In this document: positions 55,024 to 64,000 of the stretch, piece by piece
Position numbering within the stretch: the first letter of the stretch is position 1
Layout of the letters: every line of letters begins with the position of its first letter
NCBI RefSeq assembly: GCF_038594945.1
Contig: NZ_JBCFYD010000001.1
Span: forward strand, 1 to 64,000
Reading direction: 5' to 3'
Length of the DNA: 64,000 nt
Origin: Fodinibius sp. Rm-B-1B1-1
GTDB taxonomy: Bacteria; Bacteroidota; Rhodothermia; Balneolales; Balneolaceae
The notes under the pieces: model-generated
The model's database searches: none
The model's input: the letters and a program-made list of their open reading frames with translations, nothing else
What the model was told of the DNA's origin: nothing
Program-made: the position numbers and the translations under genes

Positions 55024-55863
55024 ATGAAGTACTTTGGGCTTGTAATAGTAGCATTAAGCCTGTTTTTACTCCCTAAGATTTCCTTTGGACAGTTAAACCA
55101 ACAAAAACCACGTCAGTTGGATGATGTTGGAGTCGAAGAACGTCTGGGAGATCAAATACCACTTAATTTAACTTTTGCTAATGCAAAAGGAGATTCGATT
55201 AAGCTCAAAGAATTATTTACTGATGGAAAACCGGTCTTGTTAAATCCGGTATACTACGAATGCCCCCAATTATGTTCAATGATCAAAGAAGCAATTTTTA
55301 AGGGGGTGAAAGATCTTAAATGGTCACCTGGCAAAGAATACAATATTGTTACATTCAGTTTTGATCCCAATGAAAAAACATCATTGGCAGCTGATAATAA
55401 AAAACGGTTTTTGAATAAACTTGATCGCAATAGTGCCGAGGAAGGATGGCACTTTTTAACAGGCAGTAAAGATAACATCCAACAACTTACTGAGGCTATT
55501 GGCTTTAAAAAGCAGCGTCTTGAAAACGGGCAATATGCACATGGCGCTGCCATTATGTTTTTAAGCCCGGATGGGAAAATAACCCGTTATTTATATGGCC
55601 TCAAATATGATGAATTTGATTTACGGAATGCGCTCTATGACGCCGCCGATGGAAACGTTGGCAGTACAGCAGAACAAGTATTACTCTACTGCTATCAGTA
55701 CGATGCGGATTCCAATAGTTATGTACCGGTAGCCTGGCGTTTTATGCAGGTTGGCGGCTTTGCTACCATGTTAATTCTGGGTATATTCCTCGGTTTTATG
55801 TGGTTGAAGCACCGATATTCTAATAATGAAAAGCAAATAAAAGAAACGAATGGACGCGCTTAA
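55024..55863 (+). CDS. sco: SCO1/SenC-family copper chaperone
   Basis: The 279-residue product has a signal peptide, a thioredoxin-like domain with CPQLC (C80, C84) and histidine H173 (QYAHGAAIMF), and a C-terminal membrane helix (about 240-262). Sco proteins load copper into the CuA site of cytochrome oxidase subunit II. It overlaps coxB by 14 bases, agreeing with coupled expression. Confidence 0.9.
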   Translation: MKYFGLVIVALSLFLLPKISFGQLNQQKPRQLDDVGVEERLGDQIPLNLTFANAKGDSIKLKELFTDGKPVLLNPVYYECPQLCSMIKEAIFKGVKDLKWSPGKEYNIVTFSFDPNEKTSLAADNKKRFLNKLDRNSAEEGWHFLTGSKDNIQQLTEAIGFKKQRLENGQYAHGAAIMFLSPDGKITRYLYGLKYDEFDLRNALYDAADGNVGSTAEQVLLYCYQYDADSNSYVPVAWRFMQVGGFATMLILGIFLGFMWLKHRYSNNEKQIKETNGRA

Positions 55864-56800
55864 AGATTTTTTATTACCACCGGCAAAATCAACGCTGGCT
55901 GAGCAGACCGATACACTCTTTTGGTTTGTACATGGCAGCAGCCTTATTTTAACGATTGGACTTATTGGTGTGCTGATTTATTTCGTGTATAAGTACCGTC
56001 GTAAATCAGAAGACGAAGTTACACCACTTATTACGCATAATAGTGCCCTCGAAGTTACTTGGTCTGTGATCCCATTAATCTTGGTTCTTATTGTGTTTGG
56101 ATGGGGATATCAAGTATTCGTTAACCAAACGGTGGTACCTGATGATGCCTACGAAGTAAATGTAACAGCTCAAAAATGGATTTGGCAGTTCCAATACGAA
56201 AACGGAGCACGATCTACCGGTGAATTACATGTGCCCGCAGATCGCCCAATCAAACTGATTATGCAATCCAATGATGTAATTCACTCCTTTTTTGTGCCTG
56301 ACTATCGTCTAAAACAGGATGTTGTGCCCGGCCAATATACCGAAATGTGGTTTAACGCTCCCGAACCCGGCGAATCAATCATTTTTTGTACCGAGTATTG
56401 TGGTGATGGGCACTCTGATATGCTTGGGAATGTTATTGTCCATGAAGAAGAAGAATTTGAAAGCTGGCTTGCCGAAAATTCTGGTGGCGGTTCTAAGCCT
56501 GATGATTTAGCTCCAGAAAAATGGGGAGAACAATTAACGCAAGAATATGCGTGTCAAACTTGCCACTCTACCGATGGAAGTGATATGACGGGACCAACTT
56601 GGCAAGGATTGTTTGGCCATGAAGTGCCACTGGAAGATGGCTCTACCGTTACTGCTGATGAAAATTACATCCGGGAATCAATATTAGAACCAAATGCTAA
56701 AGTTGTGGAAGGATACCCGGCGGTAATGAATACTTACCAAGGTCAGCTCAATGATGAACAGATTAATGCGATTATTGAATACATCAAAACATTGAAGTAA
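55850..56800 (+). CDS. coxB: Cytochrome c oxidase subunit II with fused cytochrome c domain (caa3 type)
   Basis: The 316-residue protein has two membrane segments near the N-terminus (about 24-47 and 70-92). The CuA ligands are H145, C180, C184, H188 and M191 ([12 protein letters not shown]). The C-terminal heme motif C235-C238-H239 (CQTCH) is followed by the cytochrome domain to the end. This is the caa3 design. The heme domain is closely related to the second domain of ActE. Confidence 0.94.
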   Translation: MDALKDFLLPPAKSTLAEQTDTLFWFVHGSSLILTIGLIGVLIYFVYKYRRKSEDEVTPLITHNSALEVTWSVIPLILVLIVFGWGYQVFVNQTVVPDDAYEVNVTAQKWIWQFQYENGARSTGELHVPADRPIKLIMQSNDVIHSFFVPDYRLKQDVVPGQYTEMWFNAPEPGESIIFCTEYCGDGHSDMLGNVIVHEEEEFESWLAENSGGGSKPDDLAPEKWGEQLTQEYACQTCHSTDGSDMTGPTWQGLFGHEVPLEDGSTVTADENYIRESILEPNAKVVEGYPAVMNTYQGQLNDEQINAIIEYIKTLK

Positions 56801-56801
56801 T

Positions 56802-58547
56802 ATGGATACAGCAGAAGCAAGTTCTACAGAAAAAAAGATTCAGGTACAACGATTTAAACCCGAGGATAATCCTGACAAACATTTCCTAAATGAAGAAACC
56901 GGTTTGTGGTCTTGGTTAACGACCGTCGATCATAAAAAGATCGGTATTATGTTTTTGGGAGCTATTACCTTTTTCTTCTTTATTGGAGGAATAATGGCTC
57001 TGATTGTACGTACCGAGCTGTGGACTCCCGCTAAAACATTTATTGAGGCCAATACCTACAACCAGGTTTTTACCCTGCATGGGGCTATTATGGTTTTTCT
57101 ATTCTTAGTTCCAGCAGTACCTGCAGCACTTGGTAACTTTATCTTACCGTTACAGCTGGGTGCCAAAGATGTAGCCTTTCCCAGGCTTAACTTAATGAGC
57201 TTCTATCTTTACCTGGGAGGAGCTTTTGTTGCTGTATTTGCCATATTAAATGGTGGTATTGATACAGGATGGACATTCTACACGCCCTACTCTTCTACTA
57301 CCGGTGGTGCTGTTACAACCATGGTTTTTGGTGTATTTATTATCGGGTTCTCCTCTATTCTTACGGGAATCAACTTTATCACAACCATTCACAAACTGCG
57401 CGCGCCCGGCCTAACCTGGGATAAGCTATCGCTTTTCAGCTGGAGTCTGTATGCAACAAGTATTATTCAAATTTTAGCAACACCAGTTCTTGCTATTACT
57501 CTTGCCCTTATTGGCATGGAACGTATTTTGGGCATCGGTATTTTTGATCCTGCAATGGGCGGTGATCCGGTTCTTTTCCAACACTTCTTTTGGTTCTACA
57601 GTCACCCGGCAGTATATATTATGATTGTTCCCGGTTTTGGAGTGGTTTCTGAAGTTATTACCACTTTTACACGTAAGCACATCTTTGGATATTGGGCTAT
57701 TGCACTTTCATCCTTAGCAATTGCCTTTATTAGTTTCCTCGTATGGGGACATCACATGTTTGTATCCGGACAGGCTTCTATTGCATCAATGATTTTCTCA
57801 TTCCTCACTTTCTTGGTTGGTATTCCAACAGGCATCAAAATGTTCAACTGGACTGCAACCTTATATAAAGGGTCAATAGATTTAAAATCACCGCTCTTAT
57901 ATATATTTGGATTTTTCTTCCTCTTCTTAGTTGGCGGACTAACCGGTATTGTACTTGCATCAATCGCCCTCGATGTTCACCTGCATGATACCTACTATGT
58001 AGTTGCCCACTTTCACTTTGTAATGGTAGGTGGTATGGTGATGGCTTTCTTAGCCGGCCTGCATTACTGGTGGCCTAAGATTACTGGAAAAATGTATAAC
58101 GAGACATTAGCCAAAATAAGTTGTGGAGTAATCTTTATTGGATTTAACGTCACCTTTTTACCTCAGTTTGTAATGGGTTCGCAGGGAATGCCTCGACGTT
58201 ATTTTAACTACATCGAACAGTTTCAACCATTCCACCAAGTATCAACGATCGGTTCATATATATTAGGACTTGGCTTCCTGCTGGTATTCTATTATTTGGT
58301 GAAATCATTATTTACCGGCCAGAAAGCTACGGCTAATCCCTGGGGTAGTCGCGCTATGGAATGGCAAATAAACACACTTCCACCACTGCACAATTTCCAT
58401 CATACACCTGTTGTTATTAACGGTCCCTATGACTATCACAAGCCAATGGAAGAATTTCAGTTGGGACTTGCACACTCTGCAAATGGGCACGGCAAGCAAA
58501 GTGATGTTGAAGTAAGTGCAGATGGTAAAGAAATTAAAGCCGAATAA
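56802..58547 (+). CDS. coxA: Cytochrome c oxidase subunit I (A2-type heme-copper oxidase)
   Basis: The 581-residue product has twelve membrane segments. The motif Y266-S267-H268-P269-A270-V271-Y272 contains the crosslinked His-Tyr pair. It lacks the glutamate of the A1 type, which places it in the A2 (YSHPAV) class as in Rhodothermus caa3. The copper and heme ligand motifs [10 protein letters not shown] and HFHFVMVGG are present. It follows coxB by a single base. Confidence 0.95.
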   Translation: MDTAEASSTEKKIQVQRFKPEDNPDKHFLNEETGLWSWLTTVDHKKIGIMFLGAITFFFFIGGIMALIVRTELWTPAKTFIEANTYNQVFTLHGAIMVFLFLVPAVPAALGNFILPLQLGAKDVAFPRLNLMSFYLYLGGAFVAVFAILNGGIDTGWTFYTPYSSTTGGAVTTMVFGVFIIGFSSILTGINFITTIHKLRAPGLTWDKLSLFSWSLYATSIIQILATPVLAITLALIGMERILGIGIFDPAMGGDPVLFQHFFWFYSHPAVYIMIVPGFGVVSEVITTFTRKHIFGYWAIALSSLAIAFISFLVWGHHMFVSGQASIASMIFSFLTFLVGIPTGIKMFNWTATLYKGSIDLKSPLLYIFGFFFLFLVGGLTGIVLASIALDVHLHDTYYVVAHFHFVMVGGMVMAFLAGLHYWWPKITGKMYNETLAKISCGVIFIGFNVTFLPQFVMGSQGMPRRYFNYIEQFQPFHQVSTIGSYILGLGFLLVFYYLVKSLFTGQKATANPWGSRAMEWQINTLPPLHNFHHTPVVINGPYDYHKPMEEFQLGLAHSANGHGKQSDVEVSADGKEIKAE

Positions 58548-58582
58548 CTGAGTATTAACCTGAAAATTATTAATAACTGATT

Positions 58583-59239
58583 ATGGCAGATCATTCATCA
58601 TCCACAACACATTCGCAGTTTTTTCAGCATCATTTTGTGGATGCCGATCAGCAGTTCGAAGCTGCTAAAATGGGAATGTGGATCTTCTTGGCAACTGAAA
58701 TCCTGATGTTTGGCGGGCTGTTTGCAGCATATATTGTATTCCGCCTGTGGTATCCCGACTTGTTTACTCAAGCCTCGGCTCAACTCGATACCTTTTGGGG
58801 AGCAGTAAACACTGTAGTTCTTATTGGCAGTAGTTTAACGGTAGCAATGGCTATTAAATCTGCCCAATTAAATCAGAAAAAAAATATTGCCATAAATCTG
58901 GGTATTACACTGGCCTTAGCTGCTGTCTTTATGGTTATTAAATACTTTGAATGGACCCATAAATTTCACCTCGGTATCTATCCCGGTGAATTTTATGCTT
59001 TTGAAGGAATAGCCCATGAGAAAGCAAATGTGTTTTATAGTCTCTATTACCTGATGACTGGTTTGCACGGTCTTCACGTATTAATTGGTATGGGATTAAT
59101 GAGTTGGTTGCTATGGAGATCCTTAAAAGGACATTTCGATAGTGAATACTACACCCCTATTGAAATGACCGGCCTCTATTGGCACTTGGTTGATATCATC
59201 TGGATTTTCCTATTCCCTCTCTTCTACTTAATTGAATGA
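58583..59239 (+). CDS. coxC: Cytochrome c oxidase subunit III
   Basis: This 218-residue membrane protein with about five hydrophobic segments begins with a soluble N-terminus (FFQHHFVDADQQFEAAKMGMW) and has the subunit III phrases EILMFGGLFAAYIVFRLWYP and GLHGLHVLIGMG. It lies 35 bases after coxA. Confidence 0.93.
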   Translation: MADHSSSTTHSQFFQHHFVDADQQFEAAKMGMWIFLATEILMFGGLFAAYIVFRLWYPDLFTQASAQLDTFWGAVNTVVLIGSSLTVAMAIKSAQLNQKKNIAINLGITLALAAVFMVIKYFEWTHKFHLGIYPGEFYAFEGIAHEKANVFYSLYYLMTGLHGLHVLIGMGLMSWLLWRSLKGHFDSEYYTPIEMTGLYWHLVDIIWIFLFPLFYLIE

Positions 59240-59262
59240 TAACTTAAAATATTTTACTCCTC

Positions 59263-59565
59263 ATGAGCGGACATCATATATCCACCGACAAAACATTACT
59301 CGGCGTTGCTGCCGCACTGCTGGTACTGACGATTCTCACTGTTGGCATATACTATATTCATATCCCTACACCCTGGGATATTGTTACAGCCATGGGTATT
59401 GCCGTTGTTAAAGCAGGACTTGTAGCGTTATTCTTTATGAACCTTTACTGGGATGAACGCTTTAACTCTATGATATTTATTTCAGGACTGGCATTTTTAG
59501 GGCTCCTCATAGCTCTTACCCTGATGGATACCCTATTCCGTGTGGAAACAATCCCGGGTTTCTAA
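59263..59565 (+). CDS. coxD: Cytochrome c oxidase subunit IV
   Basis: The 100-residue product has three membrane segments, typical of the prokaryotic subunit IV (COX4_pro). It is the last gene of the coxBACD set and ends before a strong terminator. Confidence 0.88.
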   Translation: MSGHHISTDKTLLGVAAALLVLTILTVGIYYIHIPTPWDIVTAMGIAVVKAGLVALFFMNLYWDERFNSMIFISGLAFLGLLIALTLMDTLFRVETIPGF

Positions 59566-59593
59566 GTGTTACGCTGACTTATTTTTCGATTTT

Positions 59594-59620
59594 AAAGCCG
59601 ATCATAAGATGATCGGCTTT
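59594..59620. terminator. Bidirectional terminator between coxD and ctaA
   Basis: A perfect 12-bp stem (AAAGCCGATCAT with ATGATCGGCTTT) closes a 3-base loop (AAG), with A/T tracts on both sides. It separates the converging genes coxD and ctaA. Confidence 0.88.
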
Positions 59621-59622
59621 AT

Positions 59623-60573
59623 TTATTCCACTCTTTGCTCTTCTGGAAATTGAGGATTAGCGTTTGCCACTATCAATAACGCTAAGGTCTCAGCAGCAAT
59701 TAAAAAAGCAATACCCGTAAGGTGTATAACCTGATAAACAGGCGGCAGATTTAGATAGTACATGCCAATACCTGTCAACACCTGCAAGCCTATTAACGCC
59801 AAGACAATAATGCCTAACTTTTGTAGTAATGAAGAGTTTAGCTTCCAACTGGTCAAATAGTATAAAACCCCACCTGCTGCTAATACAATCCACGAAAAGC
59901 TACGATGAATTTCATCGATGAGACCTACTTGGGCTATCCACGTCTCGCGAGGAGGGGCATTGGTCATATTCTTTAAAACGTCAATTACTTCTCTTACTTG
60001 CGTACCCAGAATTAATTGAACAAAAGTACTAACCATCAAAACGATAAGAGTACCCGCTAAGATCCGATTCATTTTGAGAGGTATCTCAACCGTTAAATCC
60101 TTTTTTGAGGCCTTAAAAACGGCATAAACCAACGTTATCATAATGAGCATGGCCAATATCATGTGCAAGGTAATCAACCACTCAGAAAGTCCCGTCTTAA
60201 CTACCTGTCCTCCAAGCCATCCTTGAATCAATACCATCACAAAAGCTGATCCAGAACTATAAAACACCGCAGGATTCCTTTTGCGATATTTAAAAGACAG
60301 GAAAAACGTTATTGAAATCAATCCCCCAATAATTACTCCTATCAAACGGTTGATATACTCCGTCCATGTTTTAATCACATTAAACTGAGAAGCATCAAAA
60401 CGAGCAGGTAGATCAGAAGGTGTTAACGGTGGGATCCACATTCCAAAACACTTCGGCCAATCAGGACATCCCAAACCAGCTCCGGAAGCCCGAACTAAGC
60501 CACCAACAAAAATCAGAAAAATAGTAGCTCCTACTGTCGTAAGCGCTACCTTTTGATACCTATTAAACTTCAT
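59623..60573 (-). CDS. ctaA: Heme A synthase (COX15/CtaA)
   Basis: The 316-residue protein has about eight membrane segments. GGLVRASGAGLGCPDWPKCFG carries the cysteine pair of bacterial CtaA, and histidines for heme binding lie in later helices (LITLHMILAM, IDEIHRSF, VIHLTGI). It oxidises heme O to heme A for the oxidase. It is divergent from ctaB. Confidence 0.92.
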   Translation of the reverse strand: MKFNRYQKVALTTVGATIFLIFVGGLVRASGAGLGCPDWPKCFGMWIPPLTPSDLPARFDASQFNVIKTWTEYINRLIGVIIGGLISITFFLSFKYRKRNPAVFYSSGSAFVMVLIQGWLGGQVVKTGLSEWLITLHMILAMLIMITLVYAVFKASKKDLTVEIPLKMNRILAGTLIVLMVSTFVQLILGTQVREVIDVLKNMTNAPPRETWIAQVGLIDEIHRSFSWIVLAAGGVLYYLTSWKLNSSLLQKLGIIVLALIGLQVLTGIGMYYLNLPPVYQVIHLTGIAFLIAAETLALLIVANANPQFPEEQRVE

Positions 60574-60659
60574 AAAATATTCTATTGTTCATCTGTAGAC
60601 CTAATGATGTAATCATCATAATTTATCACAAAAGGGTAACAATTTTGCTAATAAATGCG

Positions 60660-60667
60660 TACATTTG
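60660..60667 (+). promoter_or_regulatory. TAnnTTTG-type -7 element upstream of ctaB
   Basis: TACATTTG lies 26 bases before the ctaB start. The match to the Bacteroidota -7 element is good, but a -33 box was not clear. Confidence 0.3.
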
Positions 60668-60692
60668 CACCTGATAAAATTACGATTTCGGC

Positions 60693-61598
60693 ATGAAGTT
60701 AAGCACAGAATTCTCCCTTTCAAAGTTTTTCGATACCCAAAAAGTTGCAGCTTATTACGAGCTCACCAAACCGGGTATCACCTTTAGTGTGGTAGCCAGT
60801 ATGCTTATTGGATTTGTACTGGGTTCTGGCACTCACATAAACTATATCACGCTTATACATGCCACGCTGGGCACTTGGTTAATTGCCTCGGGAACGGCCG
60901 CTCACAATCAGTTTTTGGAATGGCGGTACGATGGAAAAATGAAGCGTACTAAAAAACGTCCCGTTCCAGCGAGTAAAATATCACCCAAAAATAGTGTCAT
61001 ATTTTCGCTCGCATTAATTACAGGTGGATTGCTATATCTACTTATCGCCGTTAATGCCGTTGCAGGACTTATCTCTCTCCTTACAACTGTTATCTACTTG
61101 GGTATTTATACCCCCATGAAACGCGTGTCTGTTGTCAATGTGTTTATTGGAGCTATTCCCGGAGCCTTGCCCCCGGTTGGTGGTTGGGCGGCAGCCACGG
61201 GCCATTTGGGAAGCACAGGCATGTGGCTCCTGTTTGGCATTGTCTTTTTATGGCAAATTCCCCACGTTATGGCTATCGCTTGGGTCTGTAAAGACGACTA
61301 CCAAAGCGCCGGCTTCCAGATGCTACCAAAAAACGATCCCACAGGTATTAAAGCAACTATACTTATTGTAGGATGTTTAATTGCTCTACTTCCAGTTTCA
61401 TACGGGCTGTATCATATTGGAATGAATAGCTGGATTTATTTAATCGGTGGCCTGTTAAGCAGCGTAGTATTCCTCTATTATGGAATTATCTTTGCAATAG
61501 ATCGCGACAAGCCATCTGCCAAAAATTTGATGTTCGCTTCGTTCGGTTATCTTCCCATCATCTGGGCATTTGTCATTATTGATATCCTGATTCTTTAA
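60693..61598 (+). CDS. ctaB: Protoheme IX farnesyltransferase
   Basis: The 301-residue protein is a UbiA-type prenyltransferase with about nine membrane segments. NQFLEWRYDGKMKRTKKRPVP carries the NxxxExxxD-type metal-binding motif with the RT..RP pattern of heme O synthases. It makes heme O, the substrate of CtaA. Confidence 0.93.
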   Translation: MKLSTEFSLSKFFDTQKVAAYYELTKPGITFSVVASMLIGFVLGSGTHINYITLIHATLGTWLIASGTAAHNQFLEWRYDGKMKRTKKRPVPASKISPKNSVIFSLALITGGLLYLLIAVNAVAGLISLLTTVIYLGIYTPMKRVSVVNVFIGAIPGALPPVGGWAAATGHLGSTGMWLLFGIVFLWQIPHVMAIAWVCKDDYQSAGFQMLPKNDPTGIKATILIVGCLIALLPVSYGLYHIGMNSWIYLIGGLLSSVVFLYYGIIFAIDRDKPSAKNLMFASFGYLPIIWAFVIIDILIL

Positions 61599-61665
61599 GA
61601 ATTACTACCTGTTCCCTCAACACATCTCTTAGTAAAATTCCATAGAAGTAATTACTTTTATTTCT

Positions 61666-62877
61666 ATGCGACCACAAGTTATCATAATCTTATTATTGAG
61701 CGGGATTTATTTGGCTTCCTGTGGATGGAATTTAAATGCCCCTGACGACGGTAACGGTGTTACTGATCCGAACGATCAACCTACCTTTAAAAACTCAACT
61801 TCTGAGCATCTTCCATCCAATTTAACGGGACAGTCTAACGGCGCAAAAGCCGTTGATATCGATAACGATGGGGATTGGGATATCGTTATCGCATTGGGTT
61901 TTGAATCTAACAGGGTGCTTGTAAATAATGGGAATGGAGTCTTCAATGATCAGACTTCTTCGCGATTAACTACCCAAAGTTTCAATTCACAAGATATTAC
62001 TGTAGCAGATTTTAATTCCGACGGAAATCCCGATCTCTTCTTTGCCAGTGAACAAAATCAGGCAAGTGAATTTTCTATCAATAATGATTTCGGGACCTTT
62101 ACTGACCTATCAAATCGGGTACCAGTATCAGGTAATTTCACATCTGCAGAAGCTCTCGATGTTGATGAAGACGGATCTATGGATCTATTCATTGGTAACC
62201 GGGGACAAAATATTTTATTGGCAAACTCCGGAAATGCTTTTTTTAATAACCAAACATCACAACGCCTGCCCCAAATTTCTGACCTTACGTTTGACGTTGC
62301 TCAAACTGATCTCACTGGCAATGGGCTACCTGATTTTATTGTAGCCAACCAAGGTCCAAACCTCACTTTAATAAATACCGGATCGGGATTTTTTGAAAAT
62401 CAATCAAGCAATCGCATTCCATATATCAATGCCGTAGAAGAATCACATAGCATAACTGCCAGGGATATCGATGGCGACAACGATAAAGACATTTATTTTG
62501 GCAATACTGGGTTCAGCGAAGATTCCAACCCTCAAGATCGTCTTTTAATTAATGACGGCAATGGATTCTTTTCTGACCAAACTGCCGATCGATTGCCAAC
62601 AATAACATCAAACACTTCTGATGCAGCCTTGGCTGACATCGATAATGACGGAGACTTAGATATCGTTGTGGGAAATTATAACGGAGGCCTTCGCGTATTT
62701 ATCAATAATGGCAGTGGCTTTTTTGAGGATCATTCAGAAGATTGGTTACCGGAGGATTTTTCTCCATTTACCAACGATGTTGAAATAGCAGACTTTAATG
62801 GCGATGGACTTCTTGATATATATATTGCCATCCATAACAAGCAAGATCAACTATTGATACAACAAAAATTAGACTGA
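61666..62877 (+). CDS. FG-GAP/VCBS repeat lipoprotein
   Basis: The 403-residue product has a lipoprotein signal (LLLSGIYLASC, Cys19). It contains seven D-x-D-x-D/N-G-type motifs: DIDNDGDWDI, DFNSDGNPDL, DVDEDGSMDL, DLTGNGLPDF, DIDGDNDKDI, DIDNDGDLDI and DFNGDGLLDI. They are calcium-binding loops of beta-propeller blades. The protein is likely at the cell surface, with an unknown ligand. Confidence 0.85.
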   Translation: MRPQVIIILLLSGIYLASCGWNLNAPDDGNGVTDPNDQPTFKNSTSEHLPSNLTGQSNGAKAVDIDNDGDWDIVIALGFESNRVLVNNGNGVFNDQTSSRLTTQSFNSQDITVADFNSDGNPDLFFASEQNQASEFSINNDFGTFTDLSNRVPVSGNFTSAEALDVDEDGSMDLFIGNRGQNILLANSGNAFFNNQTSQRLPQISDLTFDVAQTDLTGNGLPDFIVANQGPNLTLINTGSGFFENQSSNRIPYINAVEESHSITARDIDGDNDKDIYFGNTGFSEDSNPQDRLLINDGNGFFSDQTADRLPTITSNTSDAALADIDNDGDLDIVVGNYNGGLRVFINNGSGFFEDHSEDWLPEDFSPFTNDVEIADFNGDGLLDIYIAIHNKQDQLLIQQKLD

Positions 62878-62902
62878 ACATTGATCTATACCTCCTAAAA
62901 CC

Positions 62903-64000
62903 TTATTCATAAATAGGCGGATACTTCGCCGGATTTGCCTCACTCATCAACGCGTAAACGGCCTCAAAAATATCTTCCTCGCTGGGCTTAGAGAAATAAT
63001 CTCCATCAGAACCATACGCCCCACGATGTTCTTTTGCAGTCAAGCACTGCGGCTCAGAGTCTAAATAATAATAACCCTTCTGTTCTTGGATCACCTTGTT
63101 CATCATAAAGGCTGAAGCACCGCCGGGTACATCCTCATCTACAAAAAGAATACGGTTGGTTTTCTTGAGGGATTCCACAATATCGTGATTGCGATCAAAC
63201 GGCAACAGAGTTCGCACGTCAATCAGTTCTGCTGAGATCCCTACCTCTTCTAACTCCGGTAATATCGACTCACAGATATTGCATGTAGCCCCATAGGATA
63301 CAATCGTAATATCTGTTCCACCCGAAATAACATTTGGTATACCAAGCGGTACTGTAAATTCACCTAAATTTTCAGGCAAATCTTCCTTCAAGCGATAAGC
63401 ATTCAGGGGTTCAATAACCAAGGCCGGATCATCCCCCTGAAGTAACGTATTATACATTCCTGCTGCATCAGTAAGGTTTCGTGGAACGCAAACGTGCACT
63501 CCTCTAACCCCATTGATTATCATTCCCATCGGCGAACCAGTGTGCCAGATTCCCTCCAAGCGATGCCCTCGCGTACGAACAATTAACGGCGCCTTCTGGC
63601 CGCCCATACTTCGATAACGAACTGTGGCAAGATCATCACTCAATCCCTGGAAACAATACAGCAGATAATCAAGATATTGAATTTCCGCAATGGGACGCAG
63701 GCCTCGCAGCGCCATCCCAATTCCCTGGCCTAAAATAGTAGCCTCCCGGATACCGGTATCACTGACACGCAGCTCACCGTACTTATCCTGCATATTTTCA
63801 AGGCCTTTATTAACATCACCAAGTTTCCCGGTATCTTCCCCAAAGACAAGTGTTTCAGGATACTTCTCGAAAAGCTTATCAAAGTTATCTCGCAAAACGA
63901 CACGACCATCTACACTTTTAGGATCGTCGCTATAAACAGGTGGGATCTCTTCTATATTTAGCGGTGATTCATCTCCTTCACTGTATAAATAACTATCATA
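62903..64000 (-). CDS. 2-oxoacid dehydrogenase E1, beta-type C-terminal part (gene continues beyond the window)
   Basis: The reading frame stays open from the stop at 62903 through to the right edge, with no stop before 64000. The E1 beta / transketolase C-terminal domain covers the part from [16 protein letters not shown] to the end, with [10 protein letters not shown] near the C-terminus. The upstream 35 codons (ending [12 protein letters not shown]) have no convincing start, so this is a 5'-truncated gene. The sequence suits a fused alpha/beta E1, as seen for pyruvate or branched-chain dehydrogenases of this phylum. The substrate is not decided. Confidence 0.82.
   Translation of the reverse strand, partial: YDSYLYSEGDESPLNIEEIPPVYSDDPKSVDGRVVLRDNFDKLFEKYPETLVFGEDTGKLGDVNKGLENMQDKYGELRVSDTGIREATILGQGIGMALRGLRPIAEIQYLDYLLYCFQGLSDDLATVRYRSMGGQKAPLIVRTRGHRLEGIWHTGSPMGMIINGVRGVHVCVPRNLTDAAGMYNTLLQGDDPALVIEPLNAYRLKEDLPENLGEFTVPLGIPNVISGGTDITIVSYGATCNICESILPELEEVGISAELIDVRTLLPFDRNHDIVESLKKTNRILFVDEDVPGGASAFMMNKVIQEQKGYYYLDSEPQCLTAKEHRGAYGSDGDYFSKPSEEDIFEAVYALMSEANPAKYPPIYE

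Noticed and set aside
1-64000. CRISPR arrays and tRNA genes
   Set aside because: No regular repeat-spacer pattern and no convincing cloverleaf was found by eye; this is not an exhaustive search.

Overview
The window looks like chromosomal DNA from a member of the Bacteroidota/Balneolota side of the FCB group. This is an inference from gene content. An Alternative Complex III operon (actA-F) runs directly into a caa3-type cytochrome oxidase with the A2-type YSHPAVY motif, an arrangement known from Rhodothermus. Many starts lack a Shine-Dalgarno sequence, a few promoters carry a TAnnTTTG-type -7 element, and lipoproteins and M16/M24 secreted peptidases are present. The species cannot be fixed from this stretch.

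Layout. Bases 1-255 appear to be the promoter and leader of a ribosomal RNA operon that runs off the left edge on the minus strand (TTGACA-N18-TACATT, a boxA-like element and a terminator-like hairpin). Bases 333-12151 are housekeeping and repair genes: queuosine-precursor transporter, UmuC-type polymerase, a GhrA-like reductase, ilvE, a secreted M24 peptidase, a uracil-DNA-glycosylase-superfamily protein, ppc, tag, a small HTH protein and an MBL-rhodanese protein. Bases 12287-18298 hold an A/T-rich accessory island bounded by a perfect 20-bp direct repeat. It encodes a LuxR-type regulator, three small double-glycine-leader peptides (two of them not apparent as long ORFs), a HlyD-type adaptor, a C39 peptidase-containing ABC exporter, a small HTH protein whose own tail ends in a GG motif, and a small membrane protein that could give immunity. 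I consider this the most interesting system in the window: a peptide secretion (bacteriocin-like or signalling) locus.

Bases 18512-45485 are mixed functions: an active/inactive M16 protease pair, DinB, a glycosyltransferase-like protein with a metallophosphatase, OsmC, gcvP, a ZIP transporter with a possible metal-regulator operator, signalling genes (a single receiver, a receiver-cyclase with a degenerate receiver, an OB-fold sensor kinase), bacterial PH-domain proteins, a histone H1-like Hc1 protein, MFS carriers, a DEAD-box helicase with a long structured leader, and a pilin-like protein.

Bases 45487-61598 form the respiratory region: a DUF420 protein, actABCDEF, a membrane protein with an N-terminal transposase-type HTH, sco, coxBACD, then ctaA (opposite strand) and ctaB for heme A synthesis. 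ActE carries a second cytochrome c domain that is nearly a copy of the one fused to CoxB, which suggests close electron transfer between the two complexes. The right edge holds an FG-GAP repeat lipoprotein and the 3' part of a 2-oxoacid dehydrogenase E1 gene whose reading frame continues past the window, probably a fused alpha/beta E1.
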